From Flavobacterium branchiarum (GTDB lineage Bacteria > Bacteroidota > Bacteroidia > Flavobacteriales > Flavobacteriaceae): 64,000 nucleotides of DNA. Of this stretch, positions 53,821 through 63,580 are shown one piece after another. The DNA lies in contig NZ_JAUFQQ010000005.1 in the NCBI RefSeq assembly GCF_030409845.1, positions 558,001 through 622,000 of the forward strand, in the 5' to 3' direction. Under the pieces are notes generated by a model, which did not search any database, was not told where the DNA came from, and saw only the letters and a program-made list of their open reading frames with translations. The position numbers and the translations under genes are program-made. Numbering within the stretch: the stretch's first letter is position 1; each line of letters begins with the position of its first letter.

Positions 53821-54873
53821 CTATCTTACCACTCCTTGGCTATTAATCCATTCTGAATATTTTTTTGCATTTACATTGTGTTGTGCTAAAGTAGAAGCAA
53901 ATTCATGATAGCCAAAACGGTCTACACTTGCACAAAAATAGATATAATCGTTTTTCTCTGGATTCAAGACTGCTTCTAATGCAGTAATATCAGGCATTGC
54001 AATAGGTCCAGGAGGAAGTCCTGTGTTCATATATGTATTATATGGAGAAGACATTGTTAAGTCTTTATAGAAAACTCTTTTTATCACTTGGTCAAAATCG
54101 TCCGCTTTCTTTTTAATTGCATAAATAACCGTTGGATCTGCTTGTAATGGCATTTCTAAACGCAATCTGTTTAAATAAACTCCTGCAATTCTAGGTCTCT
54201 CGTCCTTTTTCACTGATTCTTTATGTACAATTGAAGCTAGAATAGTAGCTTCAACAGGAGTTAATCCCTGTGCTTTGGCTTTTGCAATTCGCTCATCTGT
54301 CCAAAAATTATGATATTCTTTAATCATTTTATCACGAAACTTCAGTGCCGAAGTATTCCAATACACTTCATAAGTATTCGGGATAAACATTGCAAAAACA
54401 TTTTCTTCATTAAAACCATTTTCTTTCAAAAACTCTGGGTCTTTAAAAGCAGTTAACAAAGACAAGCTATCTGCTTCAATTTGAGAAGCAATACGGCCTG
54501 CAAAATCCTCTAACCTTTCTTGATTATTAAACGCCAATTTAACTGGAACGTTAGAACGCATAGCTCTAACCAAATCCATGTTGTTCATATCCTTAGTCAA
54601 TAAAAAACGTCCTGGTTTCACATTTTCAGGATAGTTTCTTTTGTTGGCTACCATTTCAAAATTACTTAAATCCTTTACATAAGGTTCTAATAGCTTTTTG
54701 ACATCTTCATAATTAGATCCTGTGGGAACGTGAACATATACTTCTTTTTCTGAGAATTTAGTATTAGCACTAAAAATCTGGTTTATCAACATGAATCCAT
54801 AAACCATCAAAACCGAAATTACAATTACGGCACTTATCGTTATAACCTTCTTTATATTCATATGGGGTTGCAT
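53821..54873 (-). CDS. mltG: Endolytic peptidoglycan transglycosylase MltG
   Basis: 350 residues. One N-terminal transmembrane helix (about 9-30) is followed by a LysM-like segment and the YceG domain. The catalytic Glu lies in ATILASIVHKES near residue 220, and AGVYLNRLRLEMPLQADPTVIYAI is the family signature. MltG cuts nascent glycan strands at the inner membrane and sets their length. The GNAT gene lies 21 bases upstream on the same strand and dapF precedes that, so the three may form an operon. Confidence 0.93.
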   Translation of the reverse strand: MQPHMNIKKVITISAVIVISVLMVYGFMLINQIFSANTKFSEKEVYVHVPTGSNYEDVKKLLEPYVKDLSNFEMVANKRNYPENVKPGRFLLTKDMNNMDLVRAMRSNVPVKLAFNNQERLEDFAGRIASQIEADSLSLLTAFKDPEFLKENGFNEENVFAMFIPNTYEVYWNTSALKFRDKMIKEYHNFWTDERIAKAKAQGLTPVEATILASIVHKESVKKDERPRIAGVYLNRLRLEMPLQADPTVIYAIKKKADDFDQVIKRVFYKDLTMSSPYNTYMNTGLPPGPIAMPDITALEAVLNPEKNDYIYFCASVDRFGYHEFASTLAQHNVNAKKYSEWINSQGVVR

Positions 54874-54894
54874 TATTTGCTAGTATTTCTAAAA

Positions 54895-55428
54895 TTATAA
54901 CTTCTTATTAATTAACTGAAACATTGCTTCGTCTTGGTAAATACCATTAACTAAAAGCCAATCTTTTTTTGTTCCAATTTTTTCAAAGCCAAATTTAGTA
55001 AAAAGAGCATTACTTGCTTCGTTTTTAACACCAATATTTGCATATAATTGATGTAAATTAAGATGGTAAAAAGAATACTTAATTAATAGCTCTAAAGCCT
55101 CTGAACCAATATTTTGATTCCTCTTTTCATTGTCTTGAATTACAATCCCAATACCTGCCCTATTATTTTTAGGATCAAAATCAAATAAATCAACCAAACC
55201 TACAGCAGGAAAATCTTGATCTTGACAAATTGCCAACCTCAACTGCTTGGCTTCATATATATCCTGATGTGCATTTTCTAGATATTGTTTTATCAAAAAA
55301 CGGCTGTAAGGGGTTTGAGTATTGCTTACTTCCCAAATTCTAAGATCATTTTCAACAGCATAGATAAACTCCAAATCATTTGGTTCTAATGCGCGTATGT
55401 AAATAGATTTTCCTTTTAATGTTATCAT
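54895..55428 (-). CDS. GNAT-family N-acetyltransferase
   Basis: 177 residues. IYIRALEPNDLEFIYAVEND at the N-terminus, GIGIVIQDNEKRNQNIGSEA for the acetyl-CoA loop region, and NIGVKNEASNALFTKFGFEKIG near the C-terminus fit the RimJ/RimL-like GNAT group. The pyrophosphate-binding loop is somewhat diverged (NQNIGSEA). Its substrate is unknown. It lies between dapF and mltG, with 21 bases to mltG and 56 to dapF. Confidence 0.83.
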   Translation of the reverse strand: MITLKGKSIYIRALEPNDLEFIYAVENDLRIWEVSNTQTPYSRFLIKQYLENAHQDIYEAKQLRLAICQDQDFPAVGLVDLFDFDPKNNRAGIGIVIQDNEKRNQNIGSEALELLIKYSFYHLNLHQLYANIGVKNEASNALFTKFGFEKIGTKKDWLLVNGIYQDEAMFQLINKKL

Positions 55429-55484
55429 TTGATATTTTTAGTTAACCTTAAATATTGCTAGGCTAATAATTTAAATCACAATGT

Positions 55485-56267
55485 CTATATTTCAATTGTT
55501 CCTTTAAATACAAATTCAGCTGGTCCTTTAAGAAAAACGTTGGTAAAATGTTCACCCATTTTCTCAAAAGAAACCACTAGTTTACCTCCTTCAACATTTA
55601 AGTTGATGTCAGTTTCATTCGTTTCACCTATTGCATTCATTGCTATAGCCACTGCAGTAGCTCCAGTGCCACAAGCAAGAGTTTCATCTTCTACCCCTCT
55701 TTCGTAAGTTCGTAATGAAAATGTTTTATCATCAATTTTTTTTACAAAATTGATATTACTCCCTGCTTTACCATACAAATCTCCGTAACGAATAGCAGCT
55801 CCATTTTCTTTTACATTATAATGCTCCAAATCGTCTACTAATTGCACATGATGCGGAGAACCTGTATTTAAGAACGTATGATCCTCGAATTTATTTACAG
55901 TATCAACATCAATCATTTGCAATGAAACAATAGAATCTGGTGCTATTGTAGCATGATGTAAACCATCTGTAGCTATAAAAGTAGTCTCATTTTCGATTAC
56001 ATGCAGTTTTTTAGCAAATGCGACCAAACATCTTCCACCGTTACCACACATCGAACTTTGATTCCCATCAGCGTTATAATACACCATTCTGAAATCGGTT
56101 TCAGAATCATTTTCTAACAAAATAAGTCCATCTGCACCAATTCCGAATCTTCGGTCGCACATTTGTTCAATTAATTTCGTATCTTTAGTAGGAAAAAACG
56201 CTGAACGATTGTCAATCATTACAAAATCATTTCCAGTTCCCTGATATTTATAAAATTCTACTTGCAT
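55485..56267 (-). CDS. dapF: Diaminopimelate epimerase
   Basis: 260 residues with two pseudo-symmetric domains. The two catalytic cysteines are in SSMCGNGGRC near residues 72-81 and LACGTGATA near 198-206. The N-terminal FYKYQGTGNDFVMIDN is typical. It converts LL- to meso-diaminopimelate for peptidoglycan and lysine. Its place upstream of mltG makes a cell-wall cluster. Confidence 0.95.
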   Translation of the reverse strand: MQVEFYKYQGTGNDFVMIDNRSAFFPTKDTKLIEQMCDRRFGIGADGLILLENDSETDFRMVYYNADGNQSSMCGNGGRCLVAFAKKLHVIENETTFIATDGLHHATIAPDSIVSLQMIDVDTVNKFEDHTFLNTGSPHHVQLVDDLEHYNVKENGAAIRYGDLYGKAGSNINFVKKIDDKTFSLRTYERGVEDETLACGTGATAVAIAMNAIGETNETDINLNVEGGKLVVSFEKMGEHFTNVFLKGPAEFVFKGTIEI

Positions 56268-56412
56268 TATTGTTGAATTATTCTTGAATTATTAACTACA
56301 AAAGTACGAACTATTAATGAAATGTTAATCATTGTTAAAGACAGTTAAACCACTTTACTTCAGTTTTTTTTTGACATAATTTTATAATAGATAACTTAAA
56401 TACTAATCAACT

Positions 56413-57819
56413 ATGAAACGATTTTCAAACTTATTTTTAGTGTCTTTACTAAGTGGAGCTACAACACTTGGTGCTTACAAATTATTATTTGATAACAATG
56501 GTTCACTTTTTGGCGATAAAAACTCAATTGTAACTGTTGCACCTGATTCTTACTCTAAACAAGTTGGATTAGGACTACCAATCGAAACAGTTGATTTTAC
56601 AGCCGCCGCAGAGAAAACTATTCATACTGTGGTACACGTAAAAAACGTAGCTCGTAGAACAGTAACTAATCCTATGTTGGAATATTTTTATGGTTATGGT
56701 GGGCAACAATTACAAGAGCAAGTAGGTACTGGTTCTGGGGTAATTATTTCTCAAGATGGTTATATCGTGACTAACAATCACGTTATAAAAGGAGCAACTG
56801 AAATTGAAATTACTTTAAATAATAAAAAATCGTATCCTGCTAAACTAATAGGAACCGATTCTAAAATGGATATTGCTTTATTAAAAATCAATCCTGACGG
56901 AAAATTACCTTATACTATATTCGCAGATTCTGATACGGTAAAAGTTGGTGAATGGGTATTAGCAGTTGGTAATCCATACAACCTAAATTCGACAGTAACT
57001 GCTGGAATTATTTCGGCAAAAGCTAGAAATTTAGGCACAAACGGTATTCAATCATTTATTCAGACTGATGCTGCTGTAAACCCAGGTAATAGTGGAGGTG
57101 CGTTAGTGAATACAAAAGGAGAATTGGTAGGAATCAACACTATGATTTCGTCTACAACAGGTTCTTATGTAGGATATTCATTTGCAGTTCCGTCTAATAT
57201 TACTAAAAAAATCATCGAAGATTTTATGCAATTTGGTAATGTTCAAAGAGGTATTCTTGGTGTAGAAGGAGGAGAACTTAACAATGCTGCATCAAAAGAA
57301 CTAGGTATTGCTCAAACTGAGGGTTTCTACGTTAGCAAAGTGAATAAGAATTCTGGTGCCGAGAAATCTGGTCTTCAAAAAGGAGATATCATTGTTAAAC
57401 TTGACAATCATGACATCTCAACTTTTGCAGATCTTTCTGGATACATCAATACAAAAAGACCAAATGATAAAGTTCAAGTAACTTTTATTCGTGACGGAAA
57501 AAATAAAGTAGTTCCAGTAGTTTTAAGTAAAAACGAATTTTTTAGTACTGAATTCAAAGGAATCGAATTAGAAAATATCGATGCCAATGATAAAAAAAAA
57601 TTCCGAATCAATTACGGGGTAAAAATTAAAGCCCTTACAAATGAAAATTTACAACAATATAATGATGAATTAAGAGGCAACATTATTTTAAGTATTGATA
57701 ACATAAAAGCAACGGATATTGAAACGGTTTCGAAACTTTTGAATAAAAAAGACGAAAGCCAAAGTGTCCGAATTGAAATGATAAATAAAAATGGAGAGGT
57801 TATTCGAGTTATCATCTAA
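56413..57819 (+). CDS. HtrA/Deg-family periplasmic serine protease
   Basis: 468 residues. An N-terminal hydrophobic segment targets it to the periplasm. The catalytic triad is His in TNNHVIKG, Asp in KMDIALLKI and Ser in NPGNSGGALVN. Two PDZ-like regions follow (about 280-370 and 385-468), the second shorter. DegP/HtrA proteins degrade or refold damaged envelope proteins. It is divergent from dapF and ends at a terminator. Confidence 0.93.
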   Translation: MKRFSNLFLVSLLSGATTLGAYKLLFDNNGSLFGDKNSIVTVAPDSYSKQVGLGLPIETVDFTAAAEKTIHTVVHVKNVARRTVTNPMLEYFYGYGGQQLQEQVGTGSGVIISQDGYIVTNNHVIKGATEIEITLNNKKSYPAKLIGTDSKMDIALLKINPDGKLPYTIFADSDTVKVGEWVLAVGNPYNLNSTVTAGIISAKARNLGTNGIQSFIQTDAAVNPGNSGGALVNTKGELVGINTMISSTTGSYVGYSFAVPSNITKKIIEDFMQFGNVQRGILGVEGGELNNAASKELGIAQTEGFYVSKVNKNSGAEKSGLQKGDIIVKLDNHDISTFADLSGYINTKRPNDKVQVTFIRDGKNKVVPVVLSKNEFFSTEFKGIELENIDANDKKKFRINYGVKIKALTNENLQQYNDELRGNIILSIDNIKATDIETVSKLLNKKDESQSVRIEMINKNGEVIRVII

Positions 57820-57841
57820 TTCTCATTATTTCCAAAAACGT

Positions 57842-57872
57842 AAGCCATCTTGTAAAATCAAGATGGCTTTTT
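57842..57872 (+). terminator. Rho-independent terminator after the Deg protease gene
   Basis: AAGCCATCTTG, a short loop, CAAGATGGCTT and a T-run. Confidence 0.85.
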
Positions 57873-57921
57873 TATTTCAAAAATAAATCACAAAATAGCT
57901 TACGAAATCGATTGAAATAGG

Positions 57922-57929
57922 TACTTTTG
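57922..57929 (+). promoter_or_regulatory. Predicted -7 element (TACTTTTG) of the GAPDH gene
   Basis: A perfect TAnnTTTG match 48 bases before the start and downstream of a terminator. Confidence 0.5.
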
Positions 57930-57977
57930 CGCCAAATTTAAAAAAACAAGCTATTTTATTTTTAGAAATTTTCAACT

Positions 57978-59426
57978 ATGAGCAAAAAATCTTTGTACCA
58001 AAAAGAAGTATCATTTCAAGTCGACAGACGAAAAGCCGGAGTAGAATTGATTAAAATCATAAGCGATTTATGGTATGACAAATCCATCGAAATGGTTTTG
58101 TTTAAAAATCAATTACTAGACAAAAATGTAAGCGACATTATCAACTTGCATCAATATGCAGGAGAATTTGTAGGTAAACCAATTACTGTTTTTGACTCTG
58201 TAGAAATTGCAAGAGTTGTTTTATCTCTAAAATTACCACCTGCCAAAATAGATATCGGAAAGTTGACTTATGAATATCGCTTGGAGGATGAAAAATATCC
58301 TGACGCTCGTCATTTTGTAATTGAAAAACTTAAAGATGCTAAATCAACTGAAGAAATTCAGCCTAAAGATGTTGTTCTTTATGGTTTTGGTAGAATTGGT
58401 CGCTTATTGGCTAGAGAATTAATGTCGAAAACTGGAAAAGGGAATCAATTGCGATTAAGAGCTATTGTTATTCGCGACAAAAGTGAACTTGCTAATCTTG
58501 AAAAAAGAGCTTCTTTATTGAGATACGATTCTATTCATGGAGATTTCCAAGGATCTGTAACTGCCGACCCTAAGAATAATGCTTTAATAATTAACGGAAC
58601 CACTGTACACGTTATTTCAGCAAATTCTCCTGAAGAAATAGATTATACACTATATGGTATCAACAATGCTTTGGTAATTGACAACACTGGGGCTTTTACT
58701 ACGCAAGAAGCATTAAGCAGGCATTTAGTTTCTAAAGGTGTTGACAAAGTTTTACTTACTGCCCCTGGTAAGGGAATACCAAATATTGTACATGGTGTAA
58801 ACCATAATGAATATAATCCTGATGAAAATGATATTTTCTCGGCGGCATCATGTACTACAAATGCTATTACTCCTATTTTAAAAGCAATAGAAGATACACT
58901 TGGAGTTACCAAAGGACATCTCGAAACCATTCATGCCTATACAAATGACCAGAATCTGGTTGATAATATGCACAAAAAACACCGCCGTGGTAGAGCTGCT
59001 GCTTTAAATATGGTTATTACCGAAACTGGTGCTGGAAGTGCTGTTGCAAAAGCATTGCCTTCGCTTGAAGGTAAATTAACATCAAATGCAATCCGCGTTC
59101 CTGTTCCTAATGGCTCTCTTGTTGTATTAAATCTTGATGTAAAGAAAGCAACTTCGATTGCTGGAATTAATAAAATAATGAAAAAATATGCGCTTGAAGG
59201 GGAACTGGTTGAGCAAATAAAATACTCTTTGAATACGGAGTTAGTTTCTTCGGATATAATTGGCACTTCGGCACCATCTATCTATGACAGTAACGCTACA
59301 ATAGTTTCTAAAGATGGAAAAAGCATTGTATTATATATATGGTATGATAATGAATATGGCTATAGCCATCAAGTGATTCGATTAGCCAAATACATCGCCA
59401 AAGTGAGACGTTTTACTTATTACTAG
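57978..59426 (+). CDS. gap: Glyceraldehyde-3-phosphate dehydrogenase, long form
   Basis: 482 residues, about 150 more than classical GAPDH because of an N-terminal extension (1-130) of unknown role. The NAD-binding motif is LYGFGRIGRLL near residues 134-144. The active site is SAASCTTNAITP near 291 with the catalytic Cys. DNEYGYSHQV lies near the C-terminus. It catalyses the NAD(P)-dependent oxidation of glyceraldehyde-3-phosphate in glycolysis/gluconeogenesis. Long-form GAPDH is common in Bacteroidota as a second paralogue. Confidence 0.92.
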   Translation: MSKKSLYQKEVSFQVDRRKAGVELIKIISDLWYDKSIEMVLFKNQLLDKNVSDIINLHQYAGEFVGKPITVFDSVEIARVVLSLKLPPAKIDIGKLTYEYRLEDEKYPDARHFVIEKLKDAKSTEEIQPKDVVLYGFGRIGRLLARELMSKTGKGNQLRLRAIVIRDKSELANLEKRASLLRYDSIHGDFQGSVTADPKNNALIINGTTVHVISANSPEEIDYTLYGINNALVIDNTGAFTTQEALSRHLVSKGVDKVLLTAPGKGIPNIVHGVNHNEYNPDENDIFSAASCTTNAITPILKAIEDTLGVTKGHLETIHAYTNDQNLVDNMHKKHRRGRAAALNMVITETGAGSAVAKALPSLEGKLTSNAIRVPVPNGSLVVLNLDVKKATSIAGINKIMKKYALEGELVEQIKYSLNTELVSSDIIGTSAPSIYDSNATIVSKDGKSIVLYIWYDNEYGYSHQVIRLAKYIAKVRRFTYY

Positions 59427-59456
59427 CATACAACCAACCAAAACCAATTTACTATT

Positions 59457-59489
59457 AAAACCATCAAGTTTCCTTGATGGTTTTTTTTT
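59457..59489. terminator. Terminator between gap and lrp
   Basis: AAAACCATCAAG, a 4-base loop, CTTGATGGTTTT and a T-run. It separates the convergent gap and lrp genes. Confidence 0.87.
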
Positions 59490-59492
59490 GAT

Positions 59493-59954
59493 TTAGAGTA
59501 TTGGTAATACTGTTGTACTTTTTACTTCTGATATTACAAAGACAGTGTTGATAAGAGAAACTTCGGGTAAAACCGATAATTTCTTTTGATGAAAATGATG
59601 ATATGATTCCATGTCAGGAATGATAACCTTAAGCATATAATCAAAATTTCCAGAAACATAATTACATTCTACTACTTCTGGTAAATTCAAAATAGACTGA
59701 TTAAACCCTTCTGAGGTATCATATGTCTGTTTTGTTAGGGTTACCTGACAATAAACTGTGAGATTATTTCCTAATTTTTTCTTACTCAAAATGGACACAT
59801 ATTTCTCAATAACTCCCTCTCTCTCAAGACGTTTAACCCGATCATGAACAGGCGTAAGCGATAAATTTATCTTATTCGCTATATCCTTTAGGGTATGGTG
59901 CGCATCTTCTTGTAAAAGGCGTAAGATTTTTTTGTCAGTTTCATCTAAAAGCAT
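59493..59954 (-). CDS. Lrp/AsnC-family transcriptional regulator
   Basis: 153 residues. The N-terminal HTH is ILRLLQEDAHHTLKDIANKI followed by NLSLTPVHDRVKRLEREGVI. The C-terminal RAM/AsnC ligand domain has VECNYVSGNFDYMLKV. Such regulators sense amino acids. It is divergent from ald, whose product metabolises alanine, so it is the likely regulator of ald; this is inferred from position and family. Confidence 0.92.
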   Translation of the reverse strand: MLLDETDKKILRLLQEDAHHTLKDIANKINLSLTPVHDRVKRLEREGVIEKYVSILSKKKLGNNLTVYCQVTLTKQTYDTSEGFNQSILNLPEVVECNYVSGNFDYMLKVIIPDMESYHHFHQKKLSVLPEVSLINTVFVISEVKSTTVLPIL

Positions 59955-60030
59955 AGTGAAAAGTGTTTCTAATAATTATTGATAATCAGTCATTTTTTCT
60001 TTTTACGCTAGTTAAAAGGTCCATAAAAAG

Positions 60031-60052
60031 AATATTTTTTTGTAAAAATATT
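60031..60052. promoter_or_regulatory. Palindrome in the lrp-ald intergenic region
   Basis: AATATTTTT and AAAAATATT form an inverted repeat around four bases, in the 200-bp divergent region. AT-rich palindromes are typical Lrp-type sites, but the region is AT-rich overall. Confidence 0.35.
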
Positions 60053-60111
60053 AAATAAAAACAATATTTTCTTAATTATAACCATAATATCAATAATATA
60101 TTCTCTATATG

Positions 60112-60119
60112 TAGCTTTG
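60112..60119 (+). promoter_or_regulatory. Predicted -7 element (TAGCTTTG) of ald
   Basis: A perfect TAnnTTTG match 37 bases before the ald ATG at 60157. Confidence 0.5.
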
Positions 60120-60156
60120 TAAAACAAAATTAACAAAAACAAAAAAAACTTAGAAA

Positions 60157-61275
60157 ATGATAATAGGTGTTCCAAAGGAAATCAAAAATAACGAAAACCG
60201 TGTAGCTGTTACACCAGCTGGGGTTTCTGAAATGAAAAAACATGGTCATGTTGTTTACGTTCAAGCAACTGCAGGTTTAGGAAGTGGATTTAGTGATGAG
60301 GAGTACACTGTAGCTGGAGCTCAGGTTTTAGCAACTATCGAAGAGGTATACGCTATAGCTGAAATGATCATTAAAGTAAAAGAGCCTATTGCTTCTGAAT
60401 ATGACTTAATCAAAAAAGATCAATTATTATTTACATACTTCCACTTTGCTTCATCTGAGCCGTTAACACACGCTATGATCGAAAAAGGAGCTGTATGTTT
60501 AGCTTATGAAACTGTTGAGAAAACAGATCGTAGTTTACCATTATTAGTTCCAATGTCTGAAGTTGCTGGACGTATGTCTATCCAACAAGGAGCTAAATAT
60601 CTTGAGAAACCATTAAAAGGAAGAGGAATCCTTTTAGGTGGTGTTCCTGGAGTTCCTCCTGCTAAAGTATTAGTACTTGGTGGTGGAATTGTAGGTACTC
60701 AAGCTGCAAAAATGGCTGCTGGTTTAGGAGCTCAAGTTACTATTATGGATGTTAGCTTACCACGTCTACGCCAATTAGACGATATTATGCCTGCTAATGT
60801 AAACACTCAAATGTCTAATCACTATAACATCACTAAAGCTATTGCTGATGCTGATTTAGTAGTTGGAGCTGTTTTAATTCCAGGAGCAAAAGCACCAAAC
60901 TTGGTTACTCGTGATATGCTTAAATTAATGCGCCCAGGAACTGTTGTTGTAGACGTTGCTGTTGACCAAGGTGGATGTATTGAAACTTGTACTCCTACAA
61001 CTCACGAAAACCCAACTTTTATTATTGATGATATCGTACATTACTGTGTGGCTAATATGCCTGGTGCTGTACCTTACACATCTACACTTGCTTTAACTAA
61101 TGCTACTCTTCCTTACGCTTTACAATTAGCGAATAAAGGATGGCAAAAAGCATGTAACGAAAATGAAGAATTAAGAAAAGGATTAAATATTGCTAACGGA
61201 AAAATTCTTTACAAAGGAGTTGCTGAAGCTTGGAACCTTCCTTATAATGAAGAATTAGTGTTAGAAAACGTATAG
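60157..61275 (+). CDS. ald: Alanine dehydrogenase
   Basis: 372 residues. The N-terminus is MIIGVPKEIKNNENRVAVTPAGV. The NAD-binding Rossmann motif is VLVLGGGIVGTQAAKMA near residues 170-186. PTTHENPTF and KGVAEAWNLPYNEEL are typical C-terminal segments. It deaminates L-alanine to pyruvate and ammonia with NAD. Its neighbour is an Lrp-type regulator on the opposite strand. Confidence 0.95.
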   Translation: MIIGVPKEIKNNENRVAVTPAGVSEMKKHGHVVYVQATAGLGSGFSDEEYTVAGAQVLATIEEVYAIAEMIIKVKEPIASEYDLIKKDQLLFTYFHFASSEPLTHAMIEKGAVCLAYETVEKTDRSLPLLVPMSEVAGRMSIQQGAKYLEKPLKGRGILLGGVPGVPPAKVLVLGGGIVGTQAAKMAAGLGAQVTIMDVSLPRLRQLDDIMPANVNTQMSNHYNITKAIADADLVVGAVLIPGAKAPNLVTRDMLKLMRPGTVVVDVAVDQGGCIETCTPTTHENPTFIIDDIVHYCVANMPGAVPYTSTLALTNATLPYALQLANKGWQKACNENEELRKGLNIANGKILYKGVAEAWNLPYNEELVLENV

Positions 61276-61308
61276 TTTCCCAACATTATAACAAGTGCTT
61301 ACTACACT

Positions 61309-61336
61309 AGAAAACCCGTCATATGACGGGTTTTCT
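61309..61336. terminator. Terminator after ald
   Basis: AGAAAACCCGTC, four bases, GACGGGTTTTCT: a perfect 12-bp stem with a T-rich tail on plus. Confidence 0.88.
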
Positions 61337-61382
61337 GTTTTTATTGATGGTGATTTTTTGTTTCAAGTTTCAAGTTTCAAGC

Positions 61383-61656
61383 TCCAGCTTTCAGTCGCAG
61401 TTTTCAGTCGCAGTTTTCAGTTTCAAAAACTTTGCGTATTCACTTTGTGAATCTTTGCGAAACAACTACCAATACAACTTAAAAACAGTCGCAGTTTTTA
61501 GTCACAGTTTTCAGTTTTAAAACCTTTGCGGAATCTCTTTGTGAATCTTTGCGAAACAACTACCAATACAGCTTAAAAATAGTCACAGTTTTTAGTCACA
61601 GTTTTCAGTTTTAAAACCTTTGCGGAATCTCTTTGTGAATCTTTGCGAAATAATCC
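61383..61656. repeat. 94-bp tandem repeat, about 2.7 copies
   Basis: The marker CTTTGTGAATCTTTGCG occurs at 61443, 61537 and 61631, exactly 94 bases apart. Each unit also contains CAGTCGCAG or CAGTCACAG words and the sequence AACAACTACCAATACA. It fills the gap between ald and the permease gene; the short plus-strand frames within it are not genes. Confidence 0.88.
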
Positions 61657-61691
61657 ATCCAGTTCGCCTATTTCATTTAAAACAAACTTAT

Positions 61692-63104
61692 CTATTCTTT
61701 TGGCTTAGTTAAATAATATACAGGAATCCCTGTCAACATAATTAAAACTCCCCAACCGCAAGTAGAAAATTTAGTAAGCAACAAACAAATACAAATAGCC
61801 GAAGCTACTACTATATAAAGGATAGGCAAAAACGGATATCCAAAGGCTTTGTATGGTCTCTCTGCATTTGGCATTTTCTTGCGTAAAATAAAGATTCCGT
61901 ATATCGTCAGGATATAAAATATTAAAACTATAATAATTACAAAATCAAGTAAGTCCCCATACTTCCCTGTCAAACACAAAGCCGAAGCCCAGGCACATTG
62001 TACCCATAAAGCCCAAGCAGGAACACTAGCTTCATTTAATAATGCTGCTTTCTTCAAAAACAAACCATCTTTAGCCATTGTATAATAAACTCTTGCGCCA
62101 GCCATGATTAAACCATTGTTACACGCAAAAGTTGAGATCATAATCATAATTGCAATGATTAATGTTCCTATATTTCCAAAAATATATTGAGAAGCTACAA
62201 CTGCTACCCTATCAGACTTTGCTGTTGCAATCTCGTTCAAAGGAATAACTGCCAGATACATTAAATTGGTAAGAACATAGATAATAGCAACAATAAAGGT
62301 TCCTAAAAACAAACTAAGCCCTACATTACGTTTTGGGTTTTTAATTTCGCCCGCAATAAAAGTTACTCCATTCCAAGCATCACTAGAGAACAAAGATCCA
62401 ACCATAGCTGCCGAAATACCAGTAATTAAGGCTGTACCACCAATAGGAAACCAAGAAGTAGTACCAGCATCAAAAGCACGTGCAGACCAAGCATCTGCCC
62501 AATTAGCATCCCAAACAGAAGCTTTAGCTCCTAATGTTAATCCGAAAACTATCAATCCTAAAAGAGATAAAATTTTGATAATTGTTAAAACAGTCTGCAA
62601 AATTTTACCGTCCTTAACACCACGGCTATTAATATAAGTTAAAAAAACAATCGTGACAATAGAAACTAATTGAGCTGCATTTAAACGAAAAGCGCCTATC
62701 TCAAAAAGAATATTCTCATCGCTAAAAGGTTCATAGAGATAAGCTGCAAATTTTGCAAAAGCAACTCCAACAGCAGCAATTGTACCTGTTTGGATAACAG
62801 CAAAAAAACTCCATCCATACAGAAAAGCTATTAGTTTATTATAAGCTTCTTTTAAGTAAACATACTGGCCACCAGCTTTAGGAAACATAGCGCTAAGCTC
62901 TCCATAACTCACCGCTGCAATAACTGTAATTAATCCCGAAATTAGCCATATCAAAGTTAGCCAACCAGCAGAACCCACTTGCCGAGTAATATCTGCACTC
63001 ACAATAAATATTCCTGAACCTATCATGGATCCCACTACAAGCATAGTTCCATCTAATAATCCGAGCTCTCTTTTAAAATCTTCTGGTTTGTTTTCTTGCA
63101 TCAA
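61692..63104 (-). CDS. APC-family amino-acid permease
   Basis: 470 residues with about twelve hydrophobic helices. The N-terminal LLDGTMLVVGSMIGSGIFIV is the APC signature around helix 1 with the substrate-binding GSGIF. A neutral or cationic amino acid is the probable substrate. It converges toward ald and stands alone. Confidence 0.9.
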   Translation of the reverse strand: MMQENKPEDFKRELGLLDGTMLVVGSMIGSGIFIVSADITRQVGSAGWLTLIWLISGLITVIAAVSYGELSAMFPKAGGQYVYLKEAYNKLIAFLYGWSFFAVIQTGTIAAVGVAFAKFAAYLYEPFSDENILFEIGAFRLNAAQLVSIVTIVFLTYINSRGVKDGKILQTVLTIIKILSLLGLIVFGLTLGAKASVWDANWADAWSARAFDAGTTSWFPIGGTALITGISAAMVGSLFSSDAWNGVTFIAGEIKNPKRNVGLSLFLGTFIVAIIYVLTNLMYLAVIPLNEIATAKSDRVAVVASQYIFGNIGTLIIAIMIMISTFACNNGLIMAGARVYYTMAKDGLFLKKAALLNEASVPAWALWVQCAWASALCLTGKYGDLLDFVIIIVLIFYILTIYGIFILRKKMPNAERPYKAFGYPFLPILYIVVASAICICLLLTKFSTCGWGVLIMLTGIPVYYLTKPKE

Positions 63105-63580
63105 TTTTGGTTTTTTGGTTGGTTAAAGATATACTTTTTTTGGAAATTTTAGTTTTAGACTCTTGATTTTTAGATTATATCGCAACTCTGAATATCAGTT
63201 TTGTTCATAAACTCAAACAGTACAAAGGTTTGTTTTGCTTTGCATTATACACAAATTGTAAATTTTAATAAATTACTACTTCCTCCATTTTAATCAAAGC
63301 ACTAAAAACCTAATCATAAGGTAACCAAGGCTTAACGGATAATTATTTTAAAAAAAAGAATTTCGTTTAATCATATAAAAAAAATCAAAAATTATATAAA
63401 AACACTGTAAATGAATAAATTAACTTTACAAAAAGTCATCCTTAAAGACAATTCGTTGAGTCCTTTTATAATAGTATTTAAAAATAATTCTCTCTAATTC
63501 AGTCTTCTGTTCCCGTTGCTTTTTGAATTATAAGTTGTTCGTTTTTAATTAAAATAAGTCTAACAAATACCATTTACACT
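63105..63580. other. Intergenic gap without visible gene
   Basis: About 475 AT-rich bases between divergent genes. No clear hairpin, tRNA or pseudogene is visible. Confidence 0.5.
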
